A stretch of 41,113 nt of DNA, taken from contig OMUV01000180.1 in NCBI GenBank assembly GCA_900314335.1, forward strand, positions 1-41,113. The letters are read 5' to 3'. Both the position numbers and the translations under genes were made by a program. The stretch's first letter is position 1. The number at the start of each line of letters is the position of its first letter. Shown one piece after another: positions 7,418-16,323 of this stretch. The notes beneath the pieces are model-generated. The model did not search any database. It saw only the letters and a list, made by a program, of their open reading frames with translations, and was not told the DNA's origin. This stretch comes from an uncultured Prevotellaceae bacterium. Its GTDB lineage: Bacteria > Bacteroidota > Bacteroidia > Bacteroidales > Bacteroidaceae.

Positions 7418-7600
7418 TATTTATGCGTTTTTGTTTTCAGAATTGCAAAATATTTCTTCGCTCTATCATGTTACAGTTGGTGGCGGTTCTGTGGAAAATC
7501 AGCTTGCATATGGCCTCTGCCGTGAGCTGTTTCGCCTGTGCATTCAAATGCATAAAAAATGAATATTCAATAGCGGGGGAAACTCAGGTGCTTTGTAAGA

Positions 7601-7665
7601 AAAAATACAAGGCACATAATTTAAAATACAAGGCACATATTTTTTCTTACGTGCCTTGTATTTTT
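7601..7665. repeat. Two direct copies and one inverted copy of a 14-base word: alternative hairpins
   Basis: AAAAATACAAGGCAC (7601-7615) recurs one base shorter at 7623-7636, and its exact reverse complement lies at 7651-7665. The inverted copy can therefore pair with either direct copy (15 or 14 bp), giving two mutually exclusive stems. It may be a remnant of an inserted element or a regulatory structure. Confidence 0.75.
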
Positions 7666-7954
7666 GCCCGTTTCGGAGAGCTTGATAATTAGATAGCTAC
7701 AAATGCCGATTTTCGGACCTCAAAAATGAATATTATTCACCTCTGAAAATGCATATTATTCATTTCGGGAATCACGAGCGGCCTTACCGGGGAGGGCCGC
7801 TGCCCTGCGGCGGGAGGGCACTCTCTATATCAAGCGGGATAAGCCGGTTCACTAATGCCCGCTGCAGGCAGTGGTCCCCGGAGTGGCTTGATATTCTGCA
7901 TGATATGCGCTATATGCGGCCCGACGTGCACTGCAATATGTCCGAGAGAGCCGG

Positions 7955-10900
7955 TTATTGCCGCTCCGAGAAGTCGCTCACTTCCACTCTTGCCTCTCCG
8001 CGGACATCCTCCCCGCTCCAGCGCACGCTGACGGTCTTCTCCTGCGAGGGGAGCAGGTGGAAGTAATTGTCCGAATAGATGACGGGCAGTATCTCATTGC
8101 CGTCGGCGGCGATGAGTTTCAGGCGGATGGAGAGCGCCGGTGTGGAGCCCGTATTGCGCAGCCTGACGGTGGCCGTGTTGCTGTTTATTTTGACGTCCTT
8201 CTGCAGCTGCGGCTTCGGCAGCGCGAGCAGGCGGCTGTAGGAACCGTTGATGTCCGGCACAGTATAGAGGCTTTGCGAGAGCTCGCGGCCCGAGCGATCC
8301 TTCAGACTGAGGCTGACGAAGTAGGCGCCGCTGTAGTCGTCGGGCGGTGTGATCTGGCGGCCCTGGATGGTGGTGTCGGGCCCGCATTTCACATCGTAGG
8401 TGTCCGCGCTCAGGTTGCGCCCGCTGTCGTCATATACGGAGGCCGAGACAAGCAGCGTCCCGAAGTCGCGCGGCAGGATGTTGACCACCTCGGCTGTGCG
8501 CCGGAAGGCGTCATACTGGATGTGCAGCGGCTCAGAGGCGGCCTTGGTGCCGAAGTAAGCGCCGAGCGGTTCCATGTAATAGTCGTAGGTCTGCCATGTA
8601 AGGCTCGGCCACGCTGGGTGACTCATCCAGAGCAGCATGCCGCGCCGTCGGAGCGAGCAGCCCTCCATCATGGCGCGGTAGCCGTCGCGGCAGAGCCACT
8701 GGGAGAAGGCCGCATATTCCGCAGCGCTGTGTGCCGGGCCGAAGAGGCGGGTGAGCGCGGCGTTGAATCCCGCTCCGCCCTGCGCGCCGCTCAGTGTGAA
8801 GTCGTGGATGCCCCATTCGTCGCCCTGCGGCCACAGACCTGCGGGCGAGAAGGTGCGGCGCATGCTCTCGATGGTCATAATGGCGGGCATACCCATCTCG
8901 GAGTGGAGACGCTCGGGACAGTGGGCGAAGTAGTATTCCGCGCCTTTGTACTGATAAGGGCCGTGTCCGCCCGTGCCGTCGTCGGCCGAGGAGGAGATAT
9001 AGGGCAGATCGCCGCCGATGGTCCGCACATATTCCCTAAGGGCTGCGTCGATGTCCAGCGGAGGATAGCCCTCGTTGCGCCCGCAGTAGATGGCGAGCGA
9101 CGGGTGACTGCGGATGCGCATGATATAGTCGCGGGCCACGGTGGTGAAGAGCCGCGCGTCGGCGGGGTCAGGCCCGTCGACGGGATTGGCCAGCCAGAAG
9201 TCCTGCCATATCATGATGCCCAGGCTGTCGGCCGCGTCGTAGAAGGCGCGTGCAGCGGTCTGGCCCACCCAGTTGCGTATCATATTGAGGCCCATGTCGC
9301 GGTGGTAGGCTACGGCGTCGGCGTATTCTCTGCGGCCGTAGGAGAGCGAGGCCTCGCTGAAGCCCCAGCTGCCGCCGCGCGGGGTGATGCGCACACCGTT
9401 GCAGTAGAGCTTGAGGTCCTTGAGCACCTCGCGGGCCTTGATCTCGCGGATGCCGGCTTTGTAGCGGATGGTGTCGCCGCCCATGGTGAACGAGGCGTCG
9501 TAGAGGTAGGGCGTGCCGTAGCCGTTGGGCCACCAGAGCTTCATGCGGCGGTTGAGCAGCACGGCGTAGTCGTGCGGGCTGAAGCTCACCTCGCGGCTCT
9601 CGTGAGGGGCGAGGGAGATGTCTGTGGCGAAACTGAGCGCGCCAATCGTGCCCTCTATCCTGCCGCTCTGCGGGGTGCTCTCGTTGTTGGTCACCACCAC
9701 GCGCGGCGTCATCGAGGCCGCTGTGTCGCCCTTGGCGAGCGTCGTGGTCACCATGGGGTCGGAGAGCGAGAAGGCGCCGTCGAGCGTGATGTAGACATCG
9801 TCGTAGATGCCCGTCGCGCGGCCCCGCATCGTCGGTATCCAGTCCCATCCCACGGTGGCCTGAAACGAAGGTGCGTCGGCTCCGGTATCGCCGCCGTTGA
9901 TGTCGGGTGAGGCCAGAGTCTTCTGCTTCACGATGCCCGGGTGCTGCCCGCCGCTGACACGGATGGCTATCACGTTCTCGCCGGCCTGAATGAGCGATGT
10001 GATCTCCGCCCTGCCCCGCATGAACGCGCCGTGAACCTCTGTCACACGGCGCCCGTTGATGTAGACGACAGCGTCGCGGTTGATACCGTCCAGATGGAGG
10101 AAGATATGGCGGCGCTCCCTGAGGCGCGGCATGGTGAAGAGGCCGCGATACCAGAAGGGGCCGTTGAAGTACGACTCCGAGGCGTTGGTGATGTTCGCGG
10201 CATGCAGCGGAGGGCTCACGGCGCCGATGTTGACGTGCGAAGTGAGGATGGTGGCGGGCACAGTGGCCGCTGCCCAGCTCTCGGGCTTAAAGGTGGGCAG
10301 CGAGAGCTTCTCTCCGGCGGCCGTGACCTGCGAGGCCCGCATCATGCGCCACGAGGCGTCGCACAGCGAGAGGCGCCGGCCGCGCATCTGCTGCGCGGGG
10401 CGGGGTGTGTAGACTATGCCGCCGCGGCCCCACGCCTCCATCTCGCCGATGGCATAGTAGCCCGTGCTGTCGGGCTCGCTGAGCCGCAGCCTCAGGTAGC
10501 GCGCCACGGCGCGGTAGCGGTAGTCCGCCACGCCCGCAGCGGCGGCGCTGAGCGGCAGGGAGTCAGTCCATGTCCGCCCGTCGGCGGAGGAGAGGAGCAT
10601 GCCGCGCTTCAGGCCCGTGAGCCACTGGATGCTGACCTTCTCTATCCTCGCCGTGTCGCCCAGGTCCGTCTCCACCCATTGCTCTCCGCCGTCTGCGCTC
10701 CGCCATCCGCTGACAAAATGCGATGACGGCAGCAGTTCGGTGAGCGCGCCCGAGGCGGTGGTGATGTTAAGGTCTTCGGCGTCCCAGCGGACAGCGCCCT
10801 TCTGCGAGAGCTCTATGCGCAGGCCCTTGTAGCGCCCAGCTGTGAGGCGCAGACTCTCGTCGATCTCACGCACGGGCATGGAGACGGCGGGGCCGGCCTT

Positions 10901-11485
10901 ATTGGGGTCGCTCTCCTGAGTGTATCCGATGTCCTGTCCGGGCAGTCCTGTGCCGCTGTGCTCGTCGGCCGTCTCCCAGGTACGCCCGTCGCGGCTCACG
11001 AGGAGGCGCACCCGCCATCCCTTCTGCAGCTTCGCGGCGTCGTAGACCATGCGGCAGGTGAACCTCACGGCGTTGACGCTCACGTCCATGCCTCTCCAGA
11101 GAAGGGTGCAGAATGTGCTGTCGCCGCGGAGTGTGATGCGCGTATAGTCGCGCCCGTCGAGCAGCCGCTCGCGCTCTCTGGCGGGCAGCGCGCCCTCGGG
11201 CGTGGTCACCGTGAGCCACGGCAGCGGCGCCGTGGCGCGTATGCCATCGGTTATGAGCTGCGGTGTGAGATTGTAGTCATATTGCGAGGATGCCGTTGTC
11301 TGACGCCTCAGGGCGAGATTGCGCAGGCTCCCCACGCGTGTGGGCAGCGGATTGTGGCGCTCCGAAGGGGCGGCGGGGTAGAGGCCTGCGGCGGGAGAGG
11401 CGTGCAGACTGTCGGCGGGCGCTGCGGGCGAGGCGACTGGCAGCAACAGGATGCCGACGACGGCGAGAAGATGACATGCGTTCAT
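7955..11485 (-). CDS. Secreted glycoside hydrolase family 2 (exo-glucosaminidase/mannosidase-like) with discoidin-like domains
   Basis: A 1176-aa exported enzyme acting on glycans, probably in the periplasm or at the surface. I start at 11485 because MNACHLLAVVGILLLP is a clean signal peptide; an upstream in-frame ATG at 11524 would add a non-signal-like stretch. Order: two F5/8-type-C-like domains (about 40-375), GH2 sugar-binding domain with the FWYRGLFTMP motif (about 400-580), immunoglobulin-like domain, then a TIM barrel. The catalytic acid/base is E805 in CGRNEGYPP and the nucleophile is E863 in LHSEMGMP. Two further beta domains end the protein. The pattern is closest to exo-beta-glucosaminidase and beta-mannosidase branches of GH2; the substrate cannot be fixed. 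It is a single gene with no SusC/SusD pair nearby. No frame breaks. Confidence 0.88.
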   Translation of the reverse strand: MNACHLLAVVGILLLPVASPAAPADSLHASPAAGLYPAAPSERHNPLPTRVGSLRNLALRRQTTASSQYDYNLTPQLITDGIRATAPLPWLTVTTPEGALPARERERLLDGRDYTRITLRGDSTFCTLLWRGMDVSVNAVRFTCRMVYDAAKLQKGWRVRLLVSRDGRTWETADEHSGTGLPGQDIGYTQESDPNKAGPAVSMPVREIDESLRLTAGRYKGLRIELSQKGAVRWDAEDLNITTASGALTELLPSSHFVSGWRSADGGEQWVETDLGDTARIEKVSIQWLTGLKRGMLLSSADGRTWTDSLPLSAAAAGVADYRYRAVARYLRLRLSEPDSTGYYAIGEMEAWGRGGIVYTPRPAQQMRGRRLSLCDASWRMMRASQVTAAGEKLSLPTFKPESWAAATVPATILTSHVNIGAVSPPLHAANITNASESYFNGPFWYRGLFTMPRLRERRHIFLHLDGINRDAVVYINGRRVTEVHGAFMRGRAEITSLIQAGENVIAIRVSGGQHPGIVKQKTLASPDINGGDTGADAPSFQATVGWDWIPTMRGRATGIYDDVYITLDGAFSLSDPMVTTTLAKGDTAASMTPRVVVTNNESTPQSGRIEGTIGALSFATDISLAPHESREVSFSPHDYAVLLNRRMKLWWPNGYGTPYLYDASFTMGGDTIRYKAGIREIKAREVLKDLKLYCNGVRITPRGGSWGFSEASLSYGRREYADAVAYHRDMGLNMIRNWVGQTAARAFYDAADSLGIMIWQDFWLANPVDGPDPADARLFTTVARDYIMRIRSHPSLAIYCGRNEGYPPLDIDAALREYVRTIGGDLPYISSSADDGTGGHGPYQYKGAEYYFAHCPERLHSEMGMPAIMTIESMRRTFSPAGLWPQGDEWGIHDFTLSGAQGGAGFNAALTRLFGPAHSAAEYAAFSQWLCRDGYRAMMEGCSLRRRGMLLWMSHPAWPSLTWQTYDYYMEPLGAYFGTKAASEPLHIQYDAFRRTAEVVNILPRDFGTLLVSASVYDDSGRNLSADTYDVKCGPDTTIQGRQITPPDDYSGAYFVSLSLKDRSGRELSQSLYTVPDINGSYSRLLALPKPQLQKDVKINSNTATVRLRNTGSTPALSIRLKLIAADGNEILPVIYSDNYFHLLPSQEKTVSVRWSGEDVRGEARVEVSDFSERQ

Positions 11486-11853
11486 ATCCTTAAGGTTGTA
11501 AAACCGTTGTTGAGCTGTATACAATACGTGGCAAATATACTAATTTTCACGCTCATGCTAAAAAATCCTCCCTTAGCTTGCCGCGAAAATCGCGCGGCAA
11601 GCATCTATACCTGGGGGCACGCTTTAATATAATATTGCCTTACGGCAAATGTCGCGGCGGCCCGTGTTTATTGGCGGAAGCTGATTTTGCAGAGGCAAAA
11701 CCGTGTTTCGCGCCGCGGGTCTTATACTGTGAATCTGCCGCCGCCAGCGCTGCGGCTTAATAGTTTCTTAACGGAGTCGTAACATGGGGATAACCCGGCA
11801 GGAATACTTTTGCAATCGATACAGACAGTAACAAACAGATTAGAGAGATTTTT
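11486..11853. other. Divergent control region with hairpins
   Basis: No gene seen. It contains the minus-strand -7 element for the glycoside hydrolase (TATATTTG, 11539-11532), a 10-bp inverted repeat GCTTGCCGCG (11576-11585) / CGCGGCAAGC (11593-11602), and several GC-rich half-palindromes. The 11-mer CGGCAAATGTC also occurs at about 14350 in another gap. It ends with the promoter region of the phosphate transporter. Confidence 0.6.
11756..11812 (+). promoter_or_regulatory. Pho-box-like triple direct repeat and -7 element before the phosphate transporter
   Basis: CTTAAT (11756), CTTAAC (11767) and CGTAAC (11778) form three half-sites with exact 11-base period. The -7 element TACTTTTG lies at 11805-11812, 32 bases after the second half-site, against 33 bases in the two-component promoter. 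No TTTG is found at -33. This arrangement suits a PhoB-like activator that replaces the -33 contact. Confidence 0.6.
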
Positions 11854-14109
11854 ATGGAAAGCATTTACTTCGTGTTAGTAATCCTGCTCTTCGTGCTTGC
11901 GGCGTCCGACCTGTGGGTGGGCGTGAGCAACGACGCGGTCAACTTTATGAACTCCGCCATCGGCTCCAAGGCTGCCAAGTTCCGCACCATCGTGACGGTG
12001 GCCGCCATCGGCGTGTTCTTCGGCGCCACGATGAGCAACGGCATGATGGACATCGCCCGCCACGGTGTGTTCAATCCGCAGTACTTCTCCTTCTCGCAGG
12101 TGATGACCATCTTCCTGGCGGTGATGGTGACGGACATTGTGCTGCTCGATGTGTTCAACTCCTTCGGCATGCCTACCTCCACTACGGTATCGATGGTGTT
12201 CGAACTGCTCGGCGCGTCGTTCGCGCTGGCCATGATCATGACCTGGGGCGACGCCGGCACCGAGTTCGGGCAGTATATCAACTCCGCCAAGGCTCTCGGC
12301 ATGATCACGGCCATCTTCGTGTCGGTCGGCATAGCGTTCGTGTTCGGTTCGCTCATCATGTACCTCACGAGGCTCATCTTCACCTTCCGCTACAAGGCGA
12401 GAGAGAAATATCTCATCGGCATCTACGGCGGTATAGCCGTCACGGCCATCCTCTACTTCATGCTCTTCAAGGGCCTCAAGAACCTGAGCTTCATGACCGA
12501 CGAGGCTCGCGGCTTCATCGACTCGCACATCGTGCTCATCCTGCTGGGCTGCTTCGTGGTGCTCAGCATCGTGATGCAGATCCTCTACTTCCTGCGCGTC
12601 AATGTGCTCAAGGTGATCGTCCTGCTGGGCACGTTCGCCCTGGCGTGGGCTTTCGCCGGCAATGACCTGGTCAACTTCATCGGTGTGCCCCTCGCCGGCT
12701 ATTCCTCCTACGTCGACTTCACTGGCTCTGGCGCTGTCAATCCCGATACCTATATGATGACCTCGCTCCTCTCCTCCGCCCATACGCCCGTCGTCTTTCT
12801 CATCGGCGCCGGCATGATCATGGTGCTCGCGCTCGCCACCTCCAAGAAGGCCCGCCGCGTCACCGAGACGGAGGTGAGCCTCTCGCGCCAGGACGAAGGC
12901 GATGAACTGTTCGGCAGCTCGCGTGTGGCCCGCTCCATCGTCAGGATGGCGAGCACGGCCGGCAATTTCATCCTGCGCATCACGCCCGTGGGCGTTCACC
13001 GCTTTGTGGAGAGCCGCTTCCAGAGGCCCAAGGAGGCCGCCGGAGCCGGCGCTGCCGCCTACGACCTTATCCGCGCCTCGGTCAATCTCGTCGTGTCGGC
13101 GCTGCTCATAGCTCTCGGCACATCGCTCAAGCTCCCGCTCTCCACCACCTACGTCACCTTTATGGTGGCCATGGGTTCTTCCTTCGCCGACAGGGCCTGG
13201 GGCAGAGAGTCGGCCGTCTTCCGTGTCACGGGCGTGCTCACGGTCATCGGCGGCTGGTTTATCACCGCCGGCGTGGCCTTCCTCTCCTGCTTCTCCATTG
13301 CGCTTATCATGCACTACGGCGGTTTCGTGGCCAAGGTGGTGCTCATCGCGCTGGCCGTAGCCATGCTCATCCACTCCAACATCGTCTACGGACGCCGCAA
13401 GAAGGAAAACCACGGCGATGAACTGTTCGCCCAGATGATGGCCTCCACCGACACCGCCGAGATCACCGACCTCCTCAAGCGCCATGTGGCCCGCAGTGTC
13501 TCCGACACCACCGACCGCTTCTCCACCATCCTCATCGATGCCACCGAGGGCCTGTTCACCGAGAAGCTGCACACCATACGCAAGGCCCTCAACACTACCA
13601 AGAAATACAAGCTCATCCTCAAGAGCCTCCGCCGCCGCGAATTGATCGGCCTGAGGCGCACCGACACCGTGACGGGCGTCAAGCTCAGCACGCCCTTCCA
13701 CCTCATCCACAACGCCCTCTCGCAGATGTACTATTCCCTGCTGCGTGTGTGCCGCCCCTCGCTCGAGCACGTGGACAACAACTTCCTCCCCATCCCAGGT
13801 CGCTACGCCGAGGTCTTCCGCTTCCTCCGCGGCAAGGTGGTCATCCTCATGAACGAGGCCGCGGGCAACTTCAACGAGCTCAATCTGACCGACGGCGAGG
13901 AGATCCAGAAGGAGTGCGCCCAGCTCCGCAGCGAGATCTCCGACTTCCGCGACCGCGTGATGGCCGACATGCAGACCTCCGACAAGGACGACATCACGGC
14001 GCTCTCCCTCCTGCTCCACCTGTTGCAGGAGATGGAGCAGATGCTCCACGAGCTGGACATGCTCATCTACAATGTGCGCAAGTTCGCCCGTCTGGCCGGT
14101 GACAAATAA
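11854..14109 (+). CDS. Inorganic phosphate transporter, PiT family, with C-terminal helical domain (copy 1)
   Basis: A 751-aa inner-membrane phosphate:cation symporter of the PiT/Pho-4 family. Two family signatures are visible, in altered form: GVSNDAVNFMNSAIG (about 23-37) and NDLVNFIGVPLAGYSS (from residue 270). Many hydrophobic helices cover residues 1-500. The last 230 residues are soluble, helical and PhoU-like in look (long heptad-rich helices, DELFAQMMAS to the end). E. coli PitA is about 500 aa; the long form is common in Bacteroidetes. The gene is monocistronic and is followed by a strong terminator. An 11-base-periodic repeat shared with the two-component operon stands before it, so phosphate-dependent control is likely. 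A paralogue lies at 36607-38844 without this repeat. Confidence 0.93.
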   Translation: MESIYFVLVILLFVLAASDLWVGVSNDAVNFMNSAIGSKAAKFRTIVTVAAIGVFFGATMSNGMMDIARHGVFNPQYFSFSQVMTIFLAVMVTDIVLLDVFNSFGMPTSTTVSMVFELLGASFALAMIMTWGDAGTEFGQYINSAKALGMITAIFVSVGIAFVFGSLIMYLTRLIFTFRYKAREKYLIGIYGGIAVTAILYFMLFKGLKNLSFMTDEARGFIDSHIVLILLGCFVVLSIVMQILYFLRVNVLKVIVLLGTFALAWAFAGNDLVNFIGVPLAGYSSYVDFTGSGAVNPDTYMMTSLLSSAHTPVVFLIGAGMIMVLALATSKKARRVTETEVSLSRQDEGDELFGSSRVARSIVRMASTAGNFILRITPVGVHRFVESRFQRPKEAAGAGAAAYDLIRASVNLVVSALLIALGTSLKLPLSTTYVTFMVAMGSSFADRAWGRESAVFRVTGVLTVIGGWFITAGVAFLSCFSIALIMHYGGFVAKVVLIALAVAMLIHSNIVYGRRKKENHGDELFAQMMASTDTAEITDLLKRHVARSVSDTTDRFSTILIDATEGLFTEKLHTIRKALNTTKKYKLILKSLRRRELIGLRRTDTVTGVKLSTPFHLIHNALSQMYYSLLRVCRPSLEHVDNNFLPIPGRYAEVFRFLRGKVVILMNEAAGNFNELNLTDGEEIQKECAQLRSEISDFRDRVMADMQTSDKDDITALSLLLHLLQEMEQMLHELDMLIYNVRKFARLAGDK

Positions 14110-14249
14110 GGCGGCGGGCGGAGCACCGACGCTCTCCGCTCTCCGCGCCCTATCTTCATACTTTTTATTTCCCCTTGCAGGCGCACATATTATCTTGTGT
14201 TTTGTTACAGTCTGAAAATCGCCTGCTAATCTGTGTCAGGGAAATTTTT

Positions 14250-14288
14250 AAGCCGCGAAAGTATTCGACTCTCTTTCGCGGCTTTTCT
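14250..14288 (+). terminator. Rho-independent terminator downstream of the phosphate transporter
   Basis: A perfect 12-bp stem, AAGCCGCGAAAG (14250-14261) with CTTTCGCGGCTT (14273-14284), ends in TTTT. It lies 140 bases after the stop codon, so the transporter mRNA would have a long 3' tail. Confidence 0.8.
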
Positions 14289-14440
14289 ATGCCCGCTGCG
14301 GCTGCCGCCCGCCTCCCGGGGCTGATGTGGGGGAGCAGGGAATAGCCTTCGGCAAATGTCCTCCGCCGCGATGAGCGAGATTGCCTCCGGCAATGAAAGC
14401 CCGCCGGTCATGCGCTTTTGCGCCGCTCCGCAAGGCCTCC

Positions 14441-14870
14441 GGCTGACGACCTGAGGCCGATTTTTGAGCCTTTGTAAGTAACTGATAATTAGTACCCATA
14501 TGAGGGCCAAAATTATGTTTGAGATGTTTTGAAATACATTTGAGGTGTTTTTCCTCGTCTCAAATGTAGTTTTTGCGTTGTGCGGAAGTTTTTTTGAGAA
14601 GTGCATACGCGATGCTTCTCAAAACGGAGAAATCCATCCCTATGCCCTGGCAGTATACATCCGTAAGGCGGTTGCCGACGACCTGTAACTACATCGGCGG
14701 TCTCTGCAAGTGTGCGAAAATCAGCCTCTGCGGGCGGGGCAAATTCTACTGCGAGATAAATTATTTTATCTGCGAGTTAACGAGTCGTCTACTGCGAGAT
14801 AAATTTTTTTATCTGCGAGTAGAATTTCTCCTTCTCATAGGAGAATGTTTCGCCCTGCGGAAATCCTTTG
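14441..14870. repeat. Composite intergenic repeat, copy 1
   Basis: Shares an ordered set of modules with 33290-33840. These are CCCATATGAGGG-CAAAATTATGTTTGAGA (from about 14494), a TCCTCGTCTCAAATGTA module, GCGGAAG, a CGACGACCTG-like word, and two hairpins with AT-rich cores (14746-14779 and 14788-14823). Its own TTTTGAGAA/TTCTCAAAA hairpin lies at 14592-14624. Copies are similar in order and spacing but not identical. Confidence 0.8.
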
Positions 14871-14920
14871 GCGAAGCCCCTTGCGGACGCAGCCGGATGT
14901 GAGAAGAATTGCCGGGCGGC

Positions 14921-14961
14921 GGTGGTGCCTTCCCTCAGGAGGGTGGTGCCTTCCCTCAGGA
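14921..14961. repeat. Tandem repeat, period 21, two units
   Basis: The 20 bases 14921-14940 recur at 14942-14961 without a mismatch. Each unit ends in CCTTCCCTCAGG, itself able to form a small stem. Confidence 0.85.
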
Positions 14962-14971
14962 GGGGAGCGGC

Positions 14972-15002
14972 TTTCGGGAGGACCTTCGAAGGCCTCCCGA
15001 AA
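14972..15002. repeat. Compound palindrome upstream of queA
   Basis: TTTCGGGAGG (14972-14981) pairs with CCTCCCGAAA (14993-15002), and the interior CCTTCGAAGG (14983-14992) is itself a palindrome. No T-run follows. It lies before the queA -7 element, so it is probably not part of the queA mRNA. Confidence 0.8.
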
Positions 15003-15067
15003 GGCGTTGAAATCATCCCCGCGGCGCACACATTTGTCCTTAATTATCCTATGCCGTGGAAAATAGC

Positions 15068-15075
15068 TAATTTTG
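15068..15075 (+). promoter_or_regulatory. -7 element of queA
   Basis: TAATTTTG matches TAnnTTTG and lies 20 bases before the queA ATG, so the leader would be very short. No TTTG at proper spacing was seen. The short leader leaves no room for a riboswitch. Confidence 0.55.
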
Positions 15076-15095
15076 CAGCCGAAATAAGATAAGCA

Positions 15096-16322
15096 ATGTT
15101 AGATCCCCGTAATATCAGCATCAAGGACTACAGCTACGACCTCCCCGACGAGAGGATAGCCAAATATCCTGTCAAGAAGCGCGACGAGTCGAAGCTCCTG
15201 GTGTACCGCCATGGCGAGATAAGCGACGACCACTTCTACAACCTCCCCGATTACCTGCCCTCAGGGGCGCTCATCGTGTTCAATAACACCCGTGTGATCC
15301 GCGCGCGGCTCCACTTCCTGAAGAGCACCGGCGCGCTCATCGAGATATTCTGCCTCGAGCCCGAGGAGCCGAGGGACTATGAGCAGATGTTCCAGACTGT
15401 AGGCAGCTGCAGCTGGTCCGTCCTCGTGGGCAACAGGAAGAAGTGGAAGTCCGGCCCGCTCGTGAGGCAGCTCACGGTCGGCGGCCGCGCGACCGAGCTT
15501 CGCGCCGAGATGGTGAGCGACGAACCGGGGATGACCATCGTCCGGTTCTCCTGGGACGGCGGCGCCACCTTCGCCGAGGTGCTCGAGAGCGCCGGCGAGC
15601 TCCCCATCCCGCCCTACCTCAACCGCAAGACGGAGGAGAGCGACCTCTCCACCTATCAGACAGTCTACTCCAAGGTCAAGGGCTCTGTGGCCGCACCCAC
15701 GGCGGGGCTCCACTTCACCGAGCGCGAGCTCAGCGCCCTCGACGCCAAGGGCGTGGAGAGGGACGAGATCACGCTGCATGTGGGCGCCGGCACATTCAAG
15801 CCCGTCAAGAGCGCCACGATGGCCGGACACATGATGCACAGCGAGTTTATCAGTGTCAAGAGGGCGAGCATCGAGAAGCTCATAGCCCACGACTGCCACT
15901 GCATCGCCGTCGGCACCACGAGCGTGCGCACCCTCGAGAGCCTCTATTATATAGGCGTGCTTCTCGAGAGCCATCCCGACGCCGACGACAGCCAGATAGC
16001 CGTCAGCCAGTGGCTGCCCTACGACTACGCCGAGCAGGAGAAGCATCCCATCACCGTGCGCCACGCGCTGGAGAATATCCTCGCCTACCTGGACCGCAAC
16101 GGCCTGCACACACTCACCACCACCACGCGCATCATCATCGCCCCGGGCTATCAGTACAAGGTGGTCCGCGCGCTCATTACCAACTTCCACCAGCCGCAGA
16201 GCACCCTCCTGCTGCTCGTCTCCGCCCTCGTGGGCGACGACTGGCGGCGCATCTATTCACATGCCCTGGCCTCGGACTACAGGTTCCTTAGCTATGGCGA
16301 CAGTTCGCTGCTGATACCCTGA
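15096..16322 (+). CDS. queA: S-adenosylmethionine:tRNA ribosyltransferase-isomerase
   Basis: QueA moves the ribosyl part of S-adenosylmethionine onto preQ1-modified tRNA, giving epoxyqueuosine in the queuosine pathway (cytosol; tRNAs for Asp, Asn, His and Tyr). The 408-aa sequence starts with the family pattern YDLPDERIAKYPVKKRDESKLL (cited in part: DLPDERIAKYP). It keeps VFNNTRVIRARL, GSVAAPTAGLHFTE, HVGAGTFKPV and TNFHQPQSTLLLLVSAL. E. coli QueA is about 356 aa; the longer form, with extra sequence in the middle, is usual in Bacteroidetes as far as I recall. It is followed after 1 base by a Nudix gene, so the two are probably co-transcribed. No other queuosine genes are in the window. Confidence 0.95.
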   Translation: MLDPRNISIKDYSYDLPDERIAKYPVKKRDESKLLVYRHGEISDDHFYNLPDYLPSGALIVFNNTRVIRARLHFLKSTGALIEIFCLEPEEPRDYEQMFQTVGSCSWSVLVGNRKKWKSGPLVRQLTVGGRATELRAEMVSDEPGMTIVRFSWDGGATFAEVLESAGELPIPPYLNRKTEESDLSTYQTVYSKVKGSVAAPTAGLHFTERELSALDAKGVERDEITLHVGAGTFKPVKSATMAGHMMHSEFISVKRASIEKLIAHDCHCIAVGTTSVRTLESLYYIGVLLESHPDADDSQIAVSQWLPYDYAEQEKHPITVRHALENILAYLDRNGLHTLTTTTRIIIAPGYQYKVVRALITNFHQPQSTLLLLVSALVGDDWRRIYSHALASDYRFLSYGDSSLLIP

Positions 16323-16323
16323 T

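Larger units (their letters stand above)
7177..7954. other. AT-rich gap of about 780 bases with short repeats
   Basis: No convincing gene. It holds the promoter and 5' leader of the Cys-Gly operon; a small GCCC/GGGC hairpin lies in that leader at about 7207-7218. It also holds a set of repeats at 7601-7665 and three copies of an ATGAATATT-type word near 7556, 7726 and 7749. The last 150 bases become GC-rich again. The AT-rich stretch continues that of the two neighbouring genes, so the whole 5.53-7.78 kb block may have been acquired together. Confidence 0.5.
14289..15067. other. Long gene-free stretch made of repeats and hairpins
   Basis: No real gene. The frames found here are short, lack codon character and overlap repeats. 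Contents in order: GC-rich half-palindromes (14290-14440), composite repeat copy 1 (about 14441-14870), a 21-base-period tandem repeat (14921-14961), and a compound palindrome (14972-15002). The queA promoter region begins after these. Confidence 0.7.

Noticed and set aside
7749..8066. Plus-strand frame of 105 codons beside the glycoside hydrolase end
   Set aside because: Its second half lies opposite the hydrolase C-terminus, and the first half has no family pattern.
7958..9910. Long plus-strand open frame opposite the family 2 glycoside hydrolase
   Set aside because: It is a by-product of high GC and codon bias in the real gene. It has no domain, no promoter, and runs opposite conserved catalytic motifs.
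14226..14606. Minus-strand frame of 126 codons in the gap after the phosphate transporter
   Set aside because: It overlaps a strong terminator and the composite repeat and shows no family pattern.
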